Source of the DNA: Ichthyophonus hoferi
Lineage: Eukaryota; Opisthokonta; Ichthyosporea; Ichthyophonida; Ichthyophonidae
Reading direction: 5' to 3'
NCBI GenBank assembly: GCA_002751075.1
Contig: NAOQ01000243.1
Coordinates: forward strand, 1 to 30,692
Length of the DNA stretch: 30,692 nucleotides
In this document: positions 1-12,445 of the stretch, one piece after another
Layout: each line of letters begins with the position of its first letter
Numbering within the stretch: the first letter of the stretch is position 1
The notes under the pieces: model-generated
Seen by the model: the letters and a program-made list of their open reading frames with translations, nothing else
Databases searched by the model: none
What the model was told of the DNA's origin: nothing
Translations under genes and position numbers: made by a program

Positions 1-21
1 TACTATTACTATTACTATTAC

Positions 22-52
<31 letters not shown>

Positions 53-150
53 GCTATTACTATTACTATTACTATTACTATTATTATTACTGTTACTATT
101 ACTATTACTACTACTATTACTATTACTATTACTATTACTATTACTATTAT
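1..150. repeat. TAT/TAC trinucleotide microsatellite
   Basis: The window opens inside a simple repeat of TAT, TAC and related triplets (TACTATTAC with runs of ATT). It lies upstream of the first TCF25 exon visible here and is therefore probably intronic. Its left end is outside the window. Confidence 0.9.
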
Positions 151-855
151 CAGCTTTAGTGCCGGATTTTTGATCCGTATGTTAAATCATGGAATATCTT
201 ACATTATTTTTTTTAGACAGTTCGTGCTCCTACTACTTCATTATTATTATTAAATATAGCAGTATCAAAGGTCGAGTTCTATTATATGAAACGAACTAAA
301 CTTTTTCTCTTATATGCATAAAGTTTGTATTGACAAAGACTACATTGTTAATGCAATATAAAAAAATTACTATGTTATCTTTACTGCATGTTGATTTACT
401 GCTTTCTAACTATATCAATATTTTATTGCTAAAGCGAACACTATAAAATCAAAAAACAGACTATACTTTTTTATCTTCAAAAGGTGAATTTTAAACTTCA
501 ATATGTGAATTATTAAAACATGCAATAAAAGCCATATATATATATATTAGCTTTGAAAAGATAAAGTTAAGCTGACAATTAATTTATATTAATTATTAGT
601 TTAGTTTTTAATTATATGTTGGGTGCTCTTATTGTTTTTTTCCTTTCTTTATTTTTTGTTTTTTATTGAATATTTTGAAGATTAGCATGTATAGTTTCGG
701 TTTATTAAACCGTTATCAGTGTTCCTAGTGTGTATGTATAAGGTTTTTTTTTCTTTTAACATTCTCGCTAAACAGTTGATCACCAAATATCATATAGAAA
801 CCACCGAACAGATTTCTTAAGGTAATACATAATACTGACGTATGTATATCTACAG
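151..855. other. TCF25: AT-rich DNA, probably a TCF25 intron
   Basis: AT-rich sequence with T runs and a short TA repeat near 535-546. I found no exon resembling the TCF25 segment that should precede the one at 856. It ends with a good acceptor (ATCTACAG) at 848-855. I read it as the 3' part of a long TCF25 intron; the upstream exons are outside the window. Confidence 0.6.
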
Positions 856-3800
856 GAGGGTATCAAGGACGCCAACCAAGTATTATCCAACCAATTAGTA
901 AGTATCCACTATGATTACGGCTCAGGCATTGGGTAATTTTCATGCACTAATGTGTTAAAACTTGCATATAATTGGTGAGATAGTGAAAATATTCTTTCCC
1001 TTGATATGATAGGTACATGCAGGTAGAAGGTGGTGGGGTAGTTAGTTGTTAGTGTATCTGATTGGTCTTTTAAATATATATAGCTAAGAGGACATTGGTC
1101 ATTATATATGTGATGCCCCTCTCCTGCCGTTCCTTGTTGTGTGTGCTTATAAAATCCAATGATAATAGAGCATATGTTTCACCACTCTGGAGTCACGTGT
1201 TTACCAACCAATAGTCTACTAATTCAATCAGATTCTATTCTTTTACCACATGGCCAAGTTATTTTCTATTGGCCTAGTTCTCATCTACCAATAGAAATGG
1301 GATAATACTTTGTGCCAATTAGTACTCTTTTTTTTTTAGTAAGTGTTAGAGATATGATTGGGGCCTATCCTGTGTGTACCACCCTTATATACATTCCCCT
1401 ATATTCATTAAGGTATACCCATGCGCACCTTGCGTACGCCGTAATGCTCTATTTTACTCACTGTCCTACCTACTATCCTACCTACTATCCTACCTATTAT
1501 CCTACTTAATATCCTACCTATTATCCTACTTAATATCCTACCTATTATCCTACCTACTATACTACCTACTATCCTACCTACTATCCTACCTACCTACAGC
1601 TACAAAGAGCCATGATACTGTTCCCCATGGTGCTACTCCCTCTAGCGACCAAGGCAGATATTGACCTAGATGCCTCAGTGGCTTCCAACCCTTTCTTTGA
1701 ACCGCTGGAGTCAGGCCCTAATATGTGGTGTGTATATGTATGTATAGTAGTCTGTTATGTATGTGATGATATTTGTGCAAATAAAGAAACTGGTAGTGAA
1801 GCCAATGGCAATGTAGTATTTTTTGCATGATAACCATTCAGTAATACCTACCCACCTCCCTTGGACGAATGTAGAAAGGATAGATATGCATGTGGTAGTA
1901 TAGGGATAAGTATACAAAATGGTATGGATGCGAACTTATTCTATTCCAATAGCTATTTTTATATCTATCTATCTAGGCATTGATTATCTTTCTGTATATA
2001 TATATATAGTATGACGTATTGTATATACGTCATTTGGGCCCATTAAATGGCTTTGAAATAATAAGTTCTCCATATCCAATAAGAGTTAGTGATTAGTAAA
2101 TGATCGATGCTAATTGGTGCAATCACGCAGTGATTATAATAGATCTGTCCTAGGTCTAACCAAGGTCTACATACATCGGTCTTCCTCTATGTGGAAGGAG
2201 GCTCAGGTAACCAATCACATCTTCTCTTCGCACATTATGCCATGTGACCGTGACCCCCTATGCATGATCTTACTACGAAACTCTCTCATTTAGTTGGCTA
2301 AATATTCTATTTGCCCCACTCAACTTCACTCATTCCCATATATAGTAAGCCTTAGCGTGACCTCCCAATGGTATATATAGATAGATACACCCGCATATAT
2401 TACATATATGGATATAGATGGATATCCTCTTGAGTTGTATTAGTGCTCACTTCACACCTCTGTCCTTATATGGGGGCAGGTGGCCACGTGGGTGCGAATG
2501 AATGCAGCAGCAGTGATTGGTAGAGTGGCCAAGGGGGATAAAGAGGTGAAGGAATGTGGGGATTCTAGGGTAGCAGCCTATAGCAATCCAGGATCTAGAT
2601 CTGTACACCGTCATATCATACTGTCCGGTATGTATCTGTACCTACTGACATGTACCCAATCAATAGTGTGTATATTTATGTATCTCTGTCATTGTGACTA
2701 CAATTTATTCTCTTTGTATTTCAATAACACTAATATAATGTATTGATAGTATCTTAATAGTATAATACATTAATAATATTTTGAACATTTTAAACAAATA
2801 ACAAAGCTGTTTTTAATTAGAAGAATCATTTTTTATTGATTTTAAATATTTTAAATATTATTTTAATTTTTGAACATTTTAAAATTAGAATTAAGATTTA
2901 TGTATAGGTGTGTTGACAAATGCTCATCTAGTATGTAGCAATAGGGGAGGCTGGTTGATAATGATAATGATTGGTCTTTCTATTTTATCCTTATGGTATT
3001 ATTGGATGACACGACCAACGTGCACAACATCCGTTCTACTCAAATCACATTCTTTTTCAATCTTAATTTAAGGCCTTAGGACCTTACCCAATAGCTATGG
3101 GGTATATAGGGGCTTGATTACGATTGGTGATATGTCATGTACATGCTTTTGATTGCATCTCATTTTTAATGTAAGGGTATATAAATGTTATATTAAGGCT
3201 ATTATTAATATTGTAAGTATACTTTGGGAAAATTTGTCAGGAAAGAATAATTATGCATAGTATGTTTTTGAAATAATTGAACTACTAGATGTGCCAGATT
3301 GATAATGGCTTACCGTTATATTTTAAAGTTAATCAGATGTTTAAATGATATGCTTGGAATTAATCACTTAAGTGTATACGGTTTATTGCTTTAAGACGCC
3401 AATCGTAGTCTATATTTTAATTTTATACTTAATGTTTTAATTATAAATGTTAGATGGTTGGATACAATGTGTTGCCCATAATTAAATTAACATCTATATT
3501 GCCTACACCCTTATAGGGATGTCCTTTCTCCTAATCTGATCTTATTCCTCCGCCCTTTTCCCTCCTTCACTAGGGCTAGTTAATATTAAATTTTAATATC
3601 ATATTTCATAGCTGATATTAAAATTTTAGTACCGTATAAAACAGATTGACTGATTGATTATTGTTTTGAAAAATAAAAATAGAAATAAAAATTGCAAAAC
3701 CTACCAAAACAAAAGGGTGATTGCCATCATGATAAAAATATACACCAATTACTAGCTAATTATAGTAATTAATCACTAATCCCGCTCATTACTATGCATT

Positions 3801-5002
3801 TAACCCTGTTTCCCTGTAGGCATTCAGGAAGCTATCAGCACCTTGCCTCCATCTGTAAGCCGTGAAACCATGAGGATGTATGACCCTGTCCCTCCTACCA
3901 ATGGTACTACACCCTACAATGCACAGCAGGAGGTGGCCTCGGTTGATACCCAGACTGCTATCAACATGTTCCTACGCTCTCTCCTACCGTCTTTTGGGGT
4001 ATGTATGTGGATATGTTTATGGTTAGGGCAGGGGCAGGTGCAAAAGTATTGGGGCTAATTCCTTCACGTGTCAGATAGATTATCCGCTATGATTATTATC
4101 ACGTTTCTTATATATCTATTAGGGTCAATAAGAAGCTGCTTAGATAAAGTATTTCCGTATACGTCACACTAATAATAAATATACCCAAACTGGCTTTCCT
4201 ATGCAATGACACCATGCTTGTATACGCGTATAATTCCGATATGGGAAAAATATGAACACTTTTGTGACCCAAAGCTCTGCATTTATTTATTATTTGTTAA
4301 ACAAGAGCATAATATATATCTTGCACTTACTATTTCTCCAGGCTAAATATGTAATAATAATTGCTAATAATATTAAATGATCATAGCTATAAAGAAATAC
4401 CTAGATTAATTAAATATTTCTGTTTTAACAATCTCTTTTTTGCCTCTGAATAAGTTAAATATATATTTAGTTTCTTTAATAGGTCATTGATGCTTCGGCC
4501 AGGGGGCTTTGTATAATTGCATTCTAGAGTTGTTACTATAGGTTAGTACATGTTTTTATTACATAATATTGACTGACTTCAGTGACCCTGGTTCTTTGTT
4601 TCAGTCTTCCTTGTTCAATCTCGTTCAATCAGGTCCATTTATATTATCTTATCATCATATCTTTCACCAATATTAACTTACCATCATTAATCTACCCTCC
4701 CACGAATCCTCTATGCTTATATATTCACATGTGTTTGTCATTTCTTCATTTCTTGCTGCACCCCTTGCATTCATACTTATCCCTGTATGCATACTATCAT
4801 ACATATATATCTATATTATGATTGTTAACAGGTGGAGGACGGCGTTGAACTAGCCAATCAAGTGGAAAGAGCTGGAGTTGATGTCGCGGAATTAATGGGA
4901 GGATTTAACCTGGCCACCCTACGAGAGGTACTGGCCAATGCAGTCGGGGCAGGAGAGGACGTGGATGGCAACGGTGACAGTGACAGCCATGGCAACCAGT
5001 AA
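856..5002 (+). CDS. TCF25: TCF25 (Rqc1 family), C-terminal third, partial gene
   Basis: Six exons: 856-897, 1600-1729, 2154-2206, 2480-2627, 3820-3998 and 4832-5002, all phase-compatible, encode the last 240 residues and end in TAA at 5000-5002. Matches to TCF25/NULP1 as I recall it are collinear: a QRAMILFPMVLLPL block (family ALIMFPGVLLPLL), an SNPFFEP block, YIHRSSSMWKEA (family YLGRSHFLWKEP), SVHRHIILS (family NIHRHVILSE), YDPVPPTNG (family FDPLPPSD) and NMFLRSLLPSFG (family FFRSLLPNY). The tail is acidic. TCF25 is the animal relative of yeast Rqc1, a ribosome-associated quality-control factor that helps ubiquitinated stalled nascent chains on 60S subunits to be handed on. The basic N-terminal part is not in this window. 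The donor of the second exon (T then GTGTAT) is weak and was chosen because only it fits the reading phase. Identity is confident; that one border is less so. Confidence 0.93.
1465..1599 (+). repeat. 12-bp minisatellite ending at a TCF25 splice acceptor
   Basis: Ten 12-base units of the form CCTACCTACTAT, with variants CCTACCTATTAT, CCTACTTAATAT and ACTACCTACTAT, fill 1465-1584. They run into CCTACCTACCTACAG at 1585-1599, so the array itself supplies the pyrimidine tract and the AG of the acceptor for the exon starting at 1600. An inner 4-base period (CCTA) is visible. Confidence 0.93.
4330..4437 (+). repeat. Partial copy of dispersed ~390-bp repeat, in TCF25 intron
   Basis: This stretch matches the 3' third of the repeats at 13370-13795 and 14608-15025. 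Shared blocks include CTCCAGGCTAAATATGTAATA, GCTAATAATATTAAAT, ATAGCTATAAAGAAATA and TAATTAAATATTTCTGTTTT. The 5' part of the repeat is not clearly present. It sits in the last TCF25 intron in the same orientation as the gene. Confidence 0.75.
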
Positions 5003-5230
5003 AAACATTGGATAGATAGGGTAGAGTAATGGACAATGCCTATTGGATGATTTATTGTCATTGTTTTTATGGATTTTTTTAATGAGATCACAGGTTTATA
5101 TTCTTTATTCTCTATATATTATAGATATGTAGTCCGGATTCGGTTCCCAATGAGTTTTAAGTTGAGTCCAGTGGGAGTTTTATAGGCGGATGCCTAGTGA
5201 CCGAACAATTGGTTACGTTTGCCAAATCTT

Positions 5231-5236
5231 AATAAA
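5231..5236 (+). terminator. Candidate TCF25 polyadenylation signal
   Basis: AATAAA lies 229 bases after the TCF25 stop codon and is the first canonical hexamer I see downstream of it. No GU-rich element was firmly identified. Confidence 0.45.
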
Positions 5237-8200
5237 TTTTCCAAGTTAACACTTGCCTCACAAATTGATTGGGGAGAAATGAAGTTAAGTTATATTGTTA
5301 ACAATATAGGAGTGAAAAGAGAAGAAATATATATATATATATTATTCCAACATCGATCTGATCTCTGGTTATCGTCTTGTTGAATTTTTTTGAAAGCCAA
5401 GTCCTTATCGCAGCCGCATCCTCTTTTTTTTTAAAGGAAGTTAAAATGGAGAAATACACGCATTTGAAATCCCAAAAGTTTGGAATTAAGCTTAATAATA
5501 GGGTAAGATTTAATCAAGGGAACAAATTCTGTACTCTACTCCAGTAGCTTTGTTAACGAAATATGGTATAGGGTTTTTAGATGTTGTAATGTTAAGCTAG
5601 TAATTAGATTTATTTTAATTATTTGATTACTAATTATATTGAGTTATTTCCTTGTAATTGTATATGTTAATAGTTTGACGTAATCCATATTCGCATATTT
5701 TCTGTACACAATATTATATTGGGTCTGAACGCTGAGTGCGATAATCTTTTGAATGGAAATTTAGCTTGTAATCTAGGTAAAATTGCATGGACTTCAGGTT
5801 TGTGAATGAATAAAATAGTGCGGATAGTTCGTTTCGTAAATTAAGTTTTACTTAATTTAAATTGGTTACTAATTTTCTTATGATGTCACGAAGTTTAAAT
5901 ATAACTAGCCAATAGAATTATAGCCCAATAGCTAGCGGGATTAATACATATTAACCAATACAAAACGACCTTAAGACTTGATGATCATGTAGATAATAAT
6001 GATTATCTTTTTTATCTTTTTAAAATTTATCTTTTATAATAGCAAGTAATTATATAGACATTGAATGACTAACCTCGCACTGCGCTATTTTATTGGTTAA
6101 TATTATATAGCTTTGATTAATTGGATAACGCCAACTCCGCTCATTATCAAGGACCAAAAAAATGATTCAATCAATCTTTTTACTTGGTATGATGGGAGGA
6201 GGACATTTTCATCTAAAACCATTCTTCGGTCCGCAAGATTAGAAAAGCAAACTACGGTTGTTCTTTCTACATATATCCAATGAATCATACAGATAGAAAA
6301 TTATCCTAACATTAGATAAGTTGTGTATACTGCTAGCAGTGTCTGAATATTCAAAACTCCAAGGAAGTCCTGCCTACTGCAAAGAAACGAACGGAAAAGC
6401 AATCCAACTATTTGCCTTACATATAAAGGTACTGGTGTGATCTCGTGTTTTCAAATGAAAAGGAGTTGTTGACTGACTGACATCAGATTAATCAATGGAT
6501 ATATCGTTTACATATTCACAAATTGTTGTAAAAGATTAGGTATTTACTTATAAAGTAGATGTGAGCTTTAGTCAGGGCTTGTGACGTCATGTATATGTAA
6601 TCTAGTTTTTTGAGACTGGCATGAAGATCACGATCGTATTCCATGGACTATTTTACACATATAGATTTTATATCAGGGATTGCATTCAAATTATCTTACT
6701 TAGAAAGAGCACAGAACCATTTATCATTATGTCTAATTGCTGTTATATAAGTACATTTTACCGCTAGCAACTTCTTCCTATGTCCTGCTTGCTGGTGGCG
6801 ACCACTAATATACTTTTAGTATTATAGTATAAGGCAGGCCACATGTTTGCACCACAAGGTAGGTGTGCCAACTATCTTTGCTATGTACTGGCCACACTAA
6901 AAAGGGTGATTTTTCCTTTTGAGTATATTAATAAAGAGGATCTGAACATGAATGAGGATAGCTCTGTCAATTTTCAAGCCAGTGCCATAGTCCAAGTCTA
7001 TGAAGGACTGCTCCACCAAGTTTGTTGCTGACCTAAAGCTATCATTAAAGGAATCAAAATCAAAGTCTGTTGGAAAAGGAATCTCGCTGGGAAGTTTGCT
7101 TGTGGTTGACTCCTCTGAGTTGGTTGGAAGGGTAACTTTAACCTTTTTATATATCCTTGTGGACCACGCATGAGTGATGGGTGTTAGCAAAATGTTTGCT
7201 TTGAACTGATGTTATTTTCAAAAGAAGTAAGGTTTTGGCTTCTAGTCATTACTAAAATAGCAAAGATACTCTTACTCTAAGTCAACCAAAATTTATTCAC
7301 AAGTATAATTTCTGGTCCATGATACAGACCTGAGGTTTGGTAACTTAGTTTCGTTGAGTAGACTGGCCTGCAGTTACTTAATATAATCCTAACAACTAAA
7401 CTAAAGATTGCACTTTGAGCTTATTTTCCATTTGTATGGGGATCTTCTGATACATATGTAGCACCTCTTCATATACTCTAACACTTAATTTGTAACTAGA
7501 TTGGTTCCCATATATCTATTATTGTTTACATACATTAAATAGAAATTCTTAAGCTAAACTCGAGACAGATCATTATGCTTGCTTGCAATGCCTATGTATA
7601 GATGATAAAGTTTTAACCATGATAAACATATCTATTATTAAGTGTCACACTGCTAAGATTATGAACTTTATGTAAAGGTCATCACTGTTAATTAACTAGA
7701 CCCATACTTTAAGTGGTGCAATGTTTCCAACTATTCAGCTCTATACATAACATATAATACTTACAAAATCCACAAAACATATGCCTGTACTACCCTATAT
7801 GACAACAGTCAGGAATAAACAACTTTGTGAAGTTGACGAGAGCCAAAACTGTACTGTGCTGAATGTACAATGTTGTATAGCCCCTCCTCCCTCACCCACC
7901 AGCAAATAACACCTTGCCATTTCAACATAGTATAGTAAAAATAGGAAGCATTAGATCCGTTTAGGTAATAACTCAAAGTTATTGCATTCCTAACACTACT
8001 TAAATATACAGAAAATTAAACAGAAATTAACCTAAGTTTTATCAAGCAAAAATCCTTAAACTATGATAACAAGATGGTACATTAATATAAATAATGACTA
8101 GATCACTGTCAATCAACCTATTTGCAAGAGAAAGATAAAGTCCCCCATAGTGTTTAAAAACCACAGCAAGTCCTTTCTCGCAGATCGTAAAAAATGCATG

Positions 8201-9060
8201 TATTGTTGAAGAAGAACGGGATTCTGATCGTTAGGCATACATTCATATCATCACCTACACCCAGCGTGTAGATGAATATAGAAATACTGAAGTTTTGCAC
8301 AATATCAGATTGAAAACTTGGAAAACCCTATAATATAAATAGTTTAAGTAATGCTTAGCTAAATTTTAAAGTATTGAATGTAGTATAATACAACTCCATT
8401 GTATTACACATATAGATAGGACAATTAAACAAATAGTCGATAGAAAATAAGAATTGTAATATGAAACAACATAAATCTTTGGCTGTCAACGCTGTTCTTG
8501 GTTCTTGTTTGCCATTAACTCCATAAACATTTATAATAAGCCTATTGCTCTCATTTTTTCTGCTGGACGGTCACTAAAATTGTAATTTGTTATTGTGCCA
8601 AATGTAAAGTGAATAACCTTTCAATGATGTATATATAATATTGGAGCAAATGGATGGGTAGAAATATGTCGAGTTGTAACAGTAGCTTAATACTCACCTG
8701 CCCCGTTCCTCTCAGAGATTTCAGGAATCGTCACACTATTCTTTTAATACACAGTCATTTATCGTTAAGTTGTGGTAATAGTCAAATACACATATACCCA
8801 TATGTTCGATGTTCAATGGATTAGTGTAATATGCCATTAAATAAAGTCAGGAAAGCCACAATTATGATTCCACAACAAAGAGTACTGCTTAATCAAAACC
8901 ATAAAGTCATATATATATATAGGTCATGGCATCATTATGACATCATTATTATCTGGTAATACACTGTTATAAAATAGTCACTCTTTCTTTGTATGAATAT
9001 ATTGAAGCCTTCTTGTAAAAGGCAGTAGGGACGGGCCCTTCCTCATTTTATAGTTCGGTT
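5237..9060. other. Intergenic spacer between TCF25 and PDCD5 (3' ends facing)
   Basis: The two flanking genes are convergent, so this 3.8 kb joins their 3' ends. It is AT-rich, with short TA runs (5328-5343, 8908-8921) and scattered ATTGG/CCAAT motifs. Apart from the coding-like island near 6897-7190, listed separately, I see no exon series, RNA gene or recognisable mobile element. A pyrimidine-rich patch at 7880-7905 looks incidental. Confidence 0.6.
6897..7190. other. Unrecognised coding-like island, strand uncertain
   Basis: This stretch is richer in G+C than its surroundings and is open on both strands. The minus strand is open for 97 codons (start at 7188-7190) with a Ser/Thr/Asp/Phe-rich middle containing PFPTDFDFDSFNDSF. 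The plus strand has a 57-codon frame from ATG at 7000, reading MKDCSTKFVADLKLSLKES at its start. I recognise neither product. It may be an exon of an unrecognised gene, a pseudogene fragment or a remnant of a mobile element. No compelling partner exons or splice pairs were found nearby. Confidence 0.2.
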
Positions 9061-11021
9061 CTACTCATCATCACTCTCCTCGTCACTGAAGCGTCTGCGC
9101 TGGTACTAAGAAGGAACGTATGTGTTTAAGTGTTGAATATATAGGTTATATACGAGATACAAAAGGATACAGGGGTATATGTATCACATAAAGATAAAAC
9201 ATTCAATATGCAAATGAATATTTTTATGCACATAGTAACAGGTTATTGACCAAGGGGATCTAATTAGTTGATGCTTACCAATGGAGTAGCAGTATTAATA
9301 ATTATTCTCACCCGTCTACATATTGTTCACATTAGTCATAGAGACTTTGTCCAAATAATATTAAAATTAAAGTGTAAGATATAAGAGGGATATACTCATT
9401 AATATCATAATATCATGTAAACAGAAGAAAGAAAAACATGAATATGTACCAGCAAGAAGTAATAAATAATCCATTACCAAGGCAACCAACCACTATACCC
9501 TAGCCAATACAGTCCGCTTACATGAATAGAAATCTTCTTATTGGTAGCGTTCGAGACCTGATCCAACAGGGTGATCAACTGTGGCTCATCAATCTTGCCT
9601 GGTAATTGGCCAGCCCTGGCCATGCGAATTAAAAGCTCTTCTACTGCCTGGGCCTTCTCAGGCTTCACTGATTTGATTCGTCCCACTACAGAGACACGGA
9701 ACATAATTGGATTAGACTCAACTTATATATGATGTCACAGATTGCATACCTCCCACCATGGTCAGTATGAAGAGACAATTAATGTAATCAATGTAATTAA
9801 TACAGTAGGCAAGGGTAGGAACGGTTATCCCTTAATGGTGTATGTATGTAGTTACGACAGGGAGAAAAGGGGAAAAGGAGCAACATTATCTCTTACAAAG
9901 AATTACATCTTTGAATGGATAAAATAAACACACCAATCAATAATCCACAGGTACTATTATAAGTCTATGATAGGAAGGAAAAGAGTTGATACATAGAAGC
10001 AAAAGATTATTATATGCACATGTATAAGTATACGTATATAGGAGAGCCATGGGAAACTACAACATACATCGCGCACGTGCATCCTGAGTAAGAATCTGGA
10101 GAAGAAGTGAGTTTCTCATCTCTTGCTCCTGTTGTCTGGTTATAAACACCAATTAGGATCAGGGACACACAATCCCGCATCTAGAAATACTAGCATGATT
10201 ATGTACCAATTACTGGGACTCATCTTAACCAGTTTTCCTTCCTTCACCACATTCTGCCTCCCCCTCTCACTCCACTTTCCTCTTTCCTTTAACCTTACCA
10301 AACCCCCACATATAATATATGGTAGTAGATACGGTGTATCGTTATTACTAAGTAATAATGGAGGGAGCAGGTGAGTGTAGAGATGGAAGGGTGTTTGCTA
10401 CCACACAACACAGTGAAGATAGGTAACACATAATAAAGTATACTTACTCTGATCAACAGGTATGTGACGATAATTGTCTTTGGCTGTAAATGATAACAAC
10501 CTAAAATTATCTATATTCAACAAGAAAAAGAATCAATAAGATAGGTTATAGAAAGGGAAGGGGGGAGAGGGTAGAAGAAGGTGGGTGGGTGGAGTGTAAG
10601 AGGGTACATACGCTCTGGCTGCTTCCTGTGCTTTCTCCCCTCCATTTCCCCTCCCTGCCTGTCAGTTGGAAAACAGCGTCAGACCTGCTAGTAGGAATAT
10701 CTTGTAGTTGGATATCCTAATATAACTAACTAACAAGAGGTAGATGTTTTCAGTCATGGGAATGCATTTACAAGTAAATGCAATAAGGCCTGAGGGAACT
10801 ATTTTCCATGCATATAAAGGCTTGTGTGTATACATGTCATGTCAGGGGTTATCTAGGTAGGTAACGGCAAGGATAAAGATATAAGAATGATAAAAAAGAA
10901 CTGGATAACCATAGAGTAAAGACAAACAACTGCATGAAACATGAATAATATATCATACTTGCTGGGCTTGTAGCTCAGCCATGCGCTTGGCACGAATAGC
11001 ATCAAGGTCCATGTCGGCCAT
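9061..11021 (-). CDS. PDCD5: PDCD5 (programmed cell death 5), complete
   Basis: Five exons on the minus strand: 11021-10959, 10658-10612, 10135-10068, 9685-9522 and 9105-9061 (TAG at 9061-9063). Phases all agree and give 128 aa, against 125 in human. The start MADMDLDAIRAKRMAELQAQ matches the family's MADEELEALRRQRLAELQA. The core has EMRNSLLLQILTQDARARL, then VKPEKAQAVEELLIRMARAG, the signature of the helical PDCD5 domain. The acidic end FSDEESDDE keeps a Ser-Asp-Glu cluster like the CK2 site of the human protein. Human PDCD5 binds the CCT/TRiC chaperonin and beta-tubulin and also acts in apoptosis through TIP60 and p53. A Gly-rich stretch (AGRGNGGE) replaces the family's short Gly/Asp/Pro linker after the first helix. 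The initiator ATG is the only one that gives the conserved N-terminus. Identification is near certain. Confidence 0.97.
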
Positions 11022-11860
11022 CTTGTGTATGTTCTGCGAGGTGCGCGTTCAAAATTTTCAAAATTTCGCCCATGTACAATAGGCTATAGGCAACTTAAAT
11101 AAACACAAACCACTACCAGTTGCAAGAAAACATTGGTATAAAATAAAATAAAATAGAAAAAAATAGAAGACTACTATTTCGCATTACCAAGGAAGTGAAG
11201 GAATTACAATAAAGGTGTGTGGGTATGTAGTACAGTAAGCTACTAAAGTCTACGCTCTCCCTCTCCTTCTAATCCTCTGAAATTGAAATAAAAAACATGG
11301 CTAGAAGGATATAAGTAAAATATAGTTATAAAGGTATATGTAAGAACGAAAGAATACCACGCTATAGTAATAAACTATTAAAGGCAATCTTTCTTATTCA
11401 ATCTTCCTTATTATATACAAATATATGAAATACCTTTATAACTACGCCAAATTAACCCAATTTGTTTATCTGTAGTGCACGTATATTGTCGGGTATATGT
11501 ATTATCAATGATAGATTGATAAGCCCTGGGTTTGTGTGATTTGGCTGTTACTGTCAGTTATCCATTGGACTAAATATGTTTTAAATATCCTTAAAACTAG
11601 GATTAAGTAGTATACCAATTATATTCTAATTTAAATATAACTAGTAATTTAATAATTAGAGCAGTTTGTAAAACTACTTCCCACATATACGTGCAGCTAA
11701 TATAATGTATAAATAATATATACAATATAAATAATATAATCAATATATACCATATAAATATATAAACCATATAAATATATAAATATAAACTATATAAACT
11801 ATATAAATAACATACATAACATAGGAAATATAAATACTATAAATGATGCTAGAAAAAGGT
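11022..11860. other. PDCD5 5' flank and low-complexity AT DNA
   Basis: The PDCD5 promoter must lie just above 11021, but I see no clear TATA box at the expected distance. Further out, 11690-11835 is a degenerate array of TATAAATA and ATATAAAC units. No exon or RNA gene was recognised. Confidence 0.55.
11690..11835. repeat. Degenerate TATAAA-rich tandem array
   Basis: Irregular repeats of ATATAAAT, ACCATATAAATATATAAA and ATAAACTATATAAAC. Almost pure A/T with occasional C, so it is probably microsatellite decay. Confidence 0.75.
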
Positions 11861-12150
11861 ATGTTTATTTTTATATATTTCTTTATATAGCTATAGTTAT
11901 GTAATACGACTCGCAATTTCTATTGCGTATGTAGTTTGCCAAAATTAGTTAATATAATCTATTGGCTCATCGGAGGATCTCAGATTGGTACTAAACGCCA
12001 ATCCAAGACGATCAATCAAGATTGAGCCAGCCAATGGCAGCAATTCCACAGCGATATATTAAGCCCTTTCAGATCATGTTTTCAGTCCAGATAACTCACA
12101 GTTTAAGCATCCTGCCTAAGACTGCTCCAGAAGCCTTTACCAATGACTCT
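11860..12150 (-). repeat. Inverted copy of dispersed ~390-bp repeat
   Basis: Read on the minus strand this matches the repeats at 13370 and 14608: AGTCTTAGGCAGGATGCTTAA, then TATCTGGACT, ATGATCTGAAAGGGCTTA, GGCTCAATCTTGATTGATC, and further down ACTATAGCTATATAAAGAAATA. The 5' quarter of the element is replaced by unrelated sequence. The open frame at 12022-12210 on the plus strand falls in this repeat and is not a gene. Confidence 0.75.
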
Positions 12151-12199
12151 ACCGTCTCACATCTGCTAAGCGAATCACAACATTCTTTATTTGTGTTGG

Positions 12200-12445
12200 G
12201 GTTGGAGTAACTGGGTGTCCTTCCCTCAACAACACAGCTTACAAAAAGTGGCCTTATGTTCATCTCTACATGTACAGTATATCATCTATTGGATTACTTG
12301 GGAGTCTCATTGGGCCATCAGCCAACAACAGCGGTTGTAGATAATGTCTGCCCTGTGGTTCTAGTATGTTCTTCTAATATGTTGAAGACAAAAACTTGTC
12401 TGAGCAATGGATTGAGTGTGCTTGCTCACTACTGTAACTAGGCTG
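12200..12445 (+). other. Unrecognised open stretch, G+C-richer than neighbours
   Basis: A plus-strand frame from ATG at 12256 to TAG at 12439-12441 gives 61 residues with several Cys and hydrophobic runs. Base composition is less AT-rich than the surrounding spacer. I recognise no domain and no splice partners. It is next to a dispersed repeat, so it may be part of a larger mobile element or a gene relic. Confidence 0.15.

Noticed and set aside
1312-1664. Open frames with Tyr/Leu/Pro repeats
   Set aside because: They are translations of the intronic 12-bp minisatellite and run into the real TCF25 exon in part; not separate genes.
2939-2970. snoRNA-like TGATAATGATAATGAT stretch in a TCF25 intron
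   Set aside because: It lacks a paired D box and terminal stem at the right distance.
4582-4821. 79-codon plus-strand frame rich in Leu, Tyr and His
   Set aside because: It lies in the pyrimidine-rich end of the last TCF25 intron and has no recognisable domain.
4858-5091. 77-codon minus-strand frame
   Set aside because: Antisense shadow of the final TCF25 exon, whose plus-strand reading matches the gene and phase.
10123-10374. 83-codon plus-strand frame
   Set aside because: Lies opposite PDCD5, crossing an exon edge and an intron; composition is that of antisense and intron DNA.
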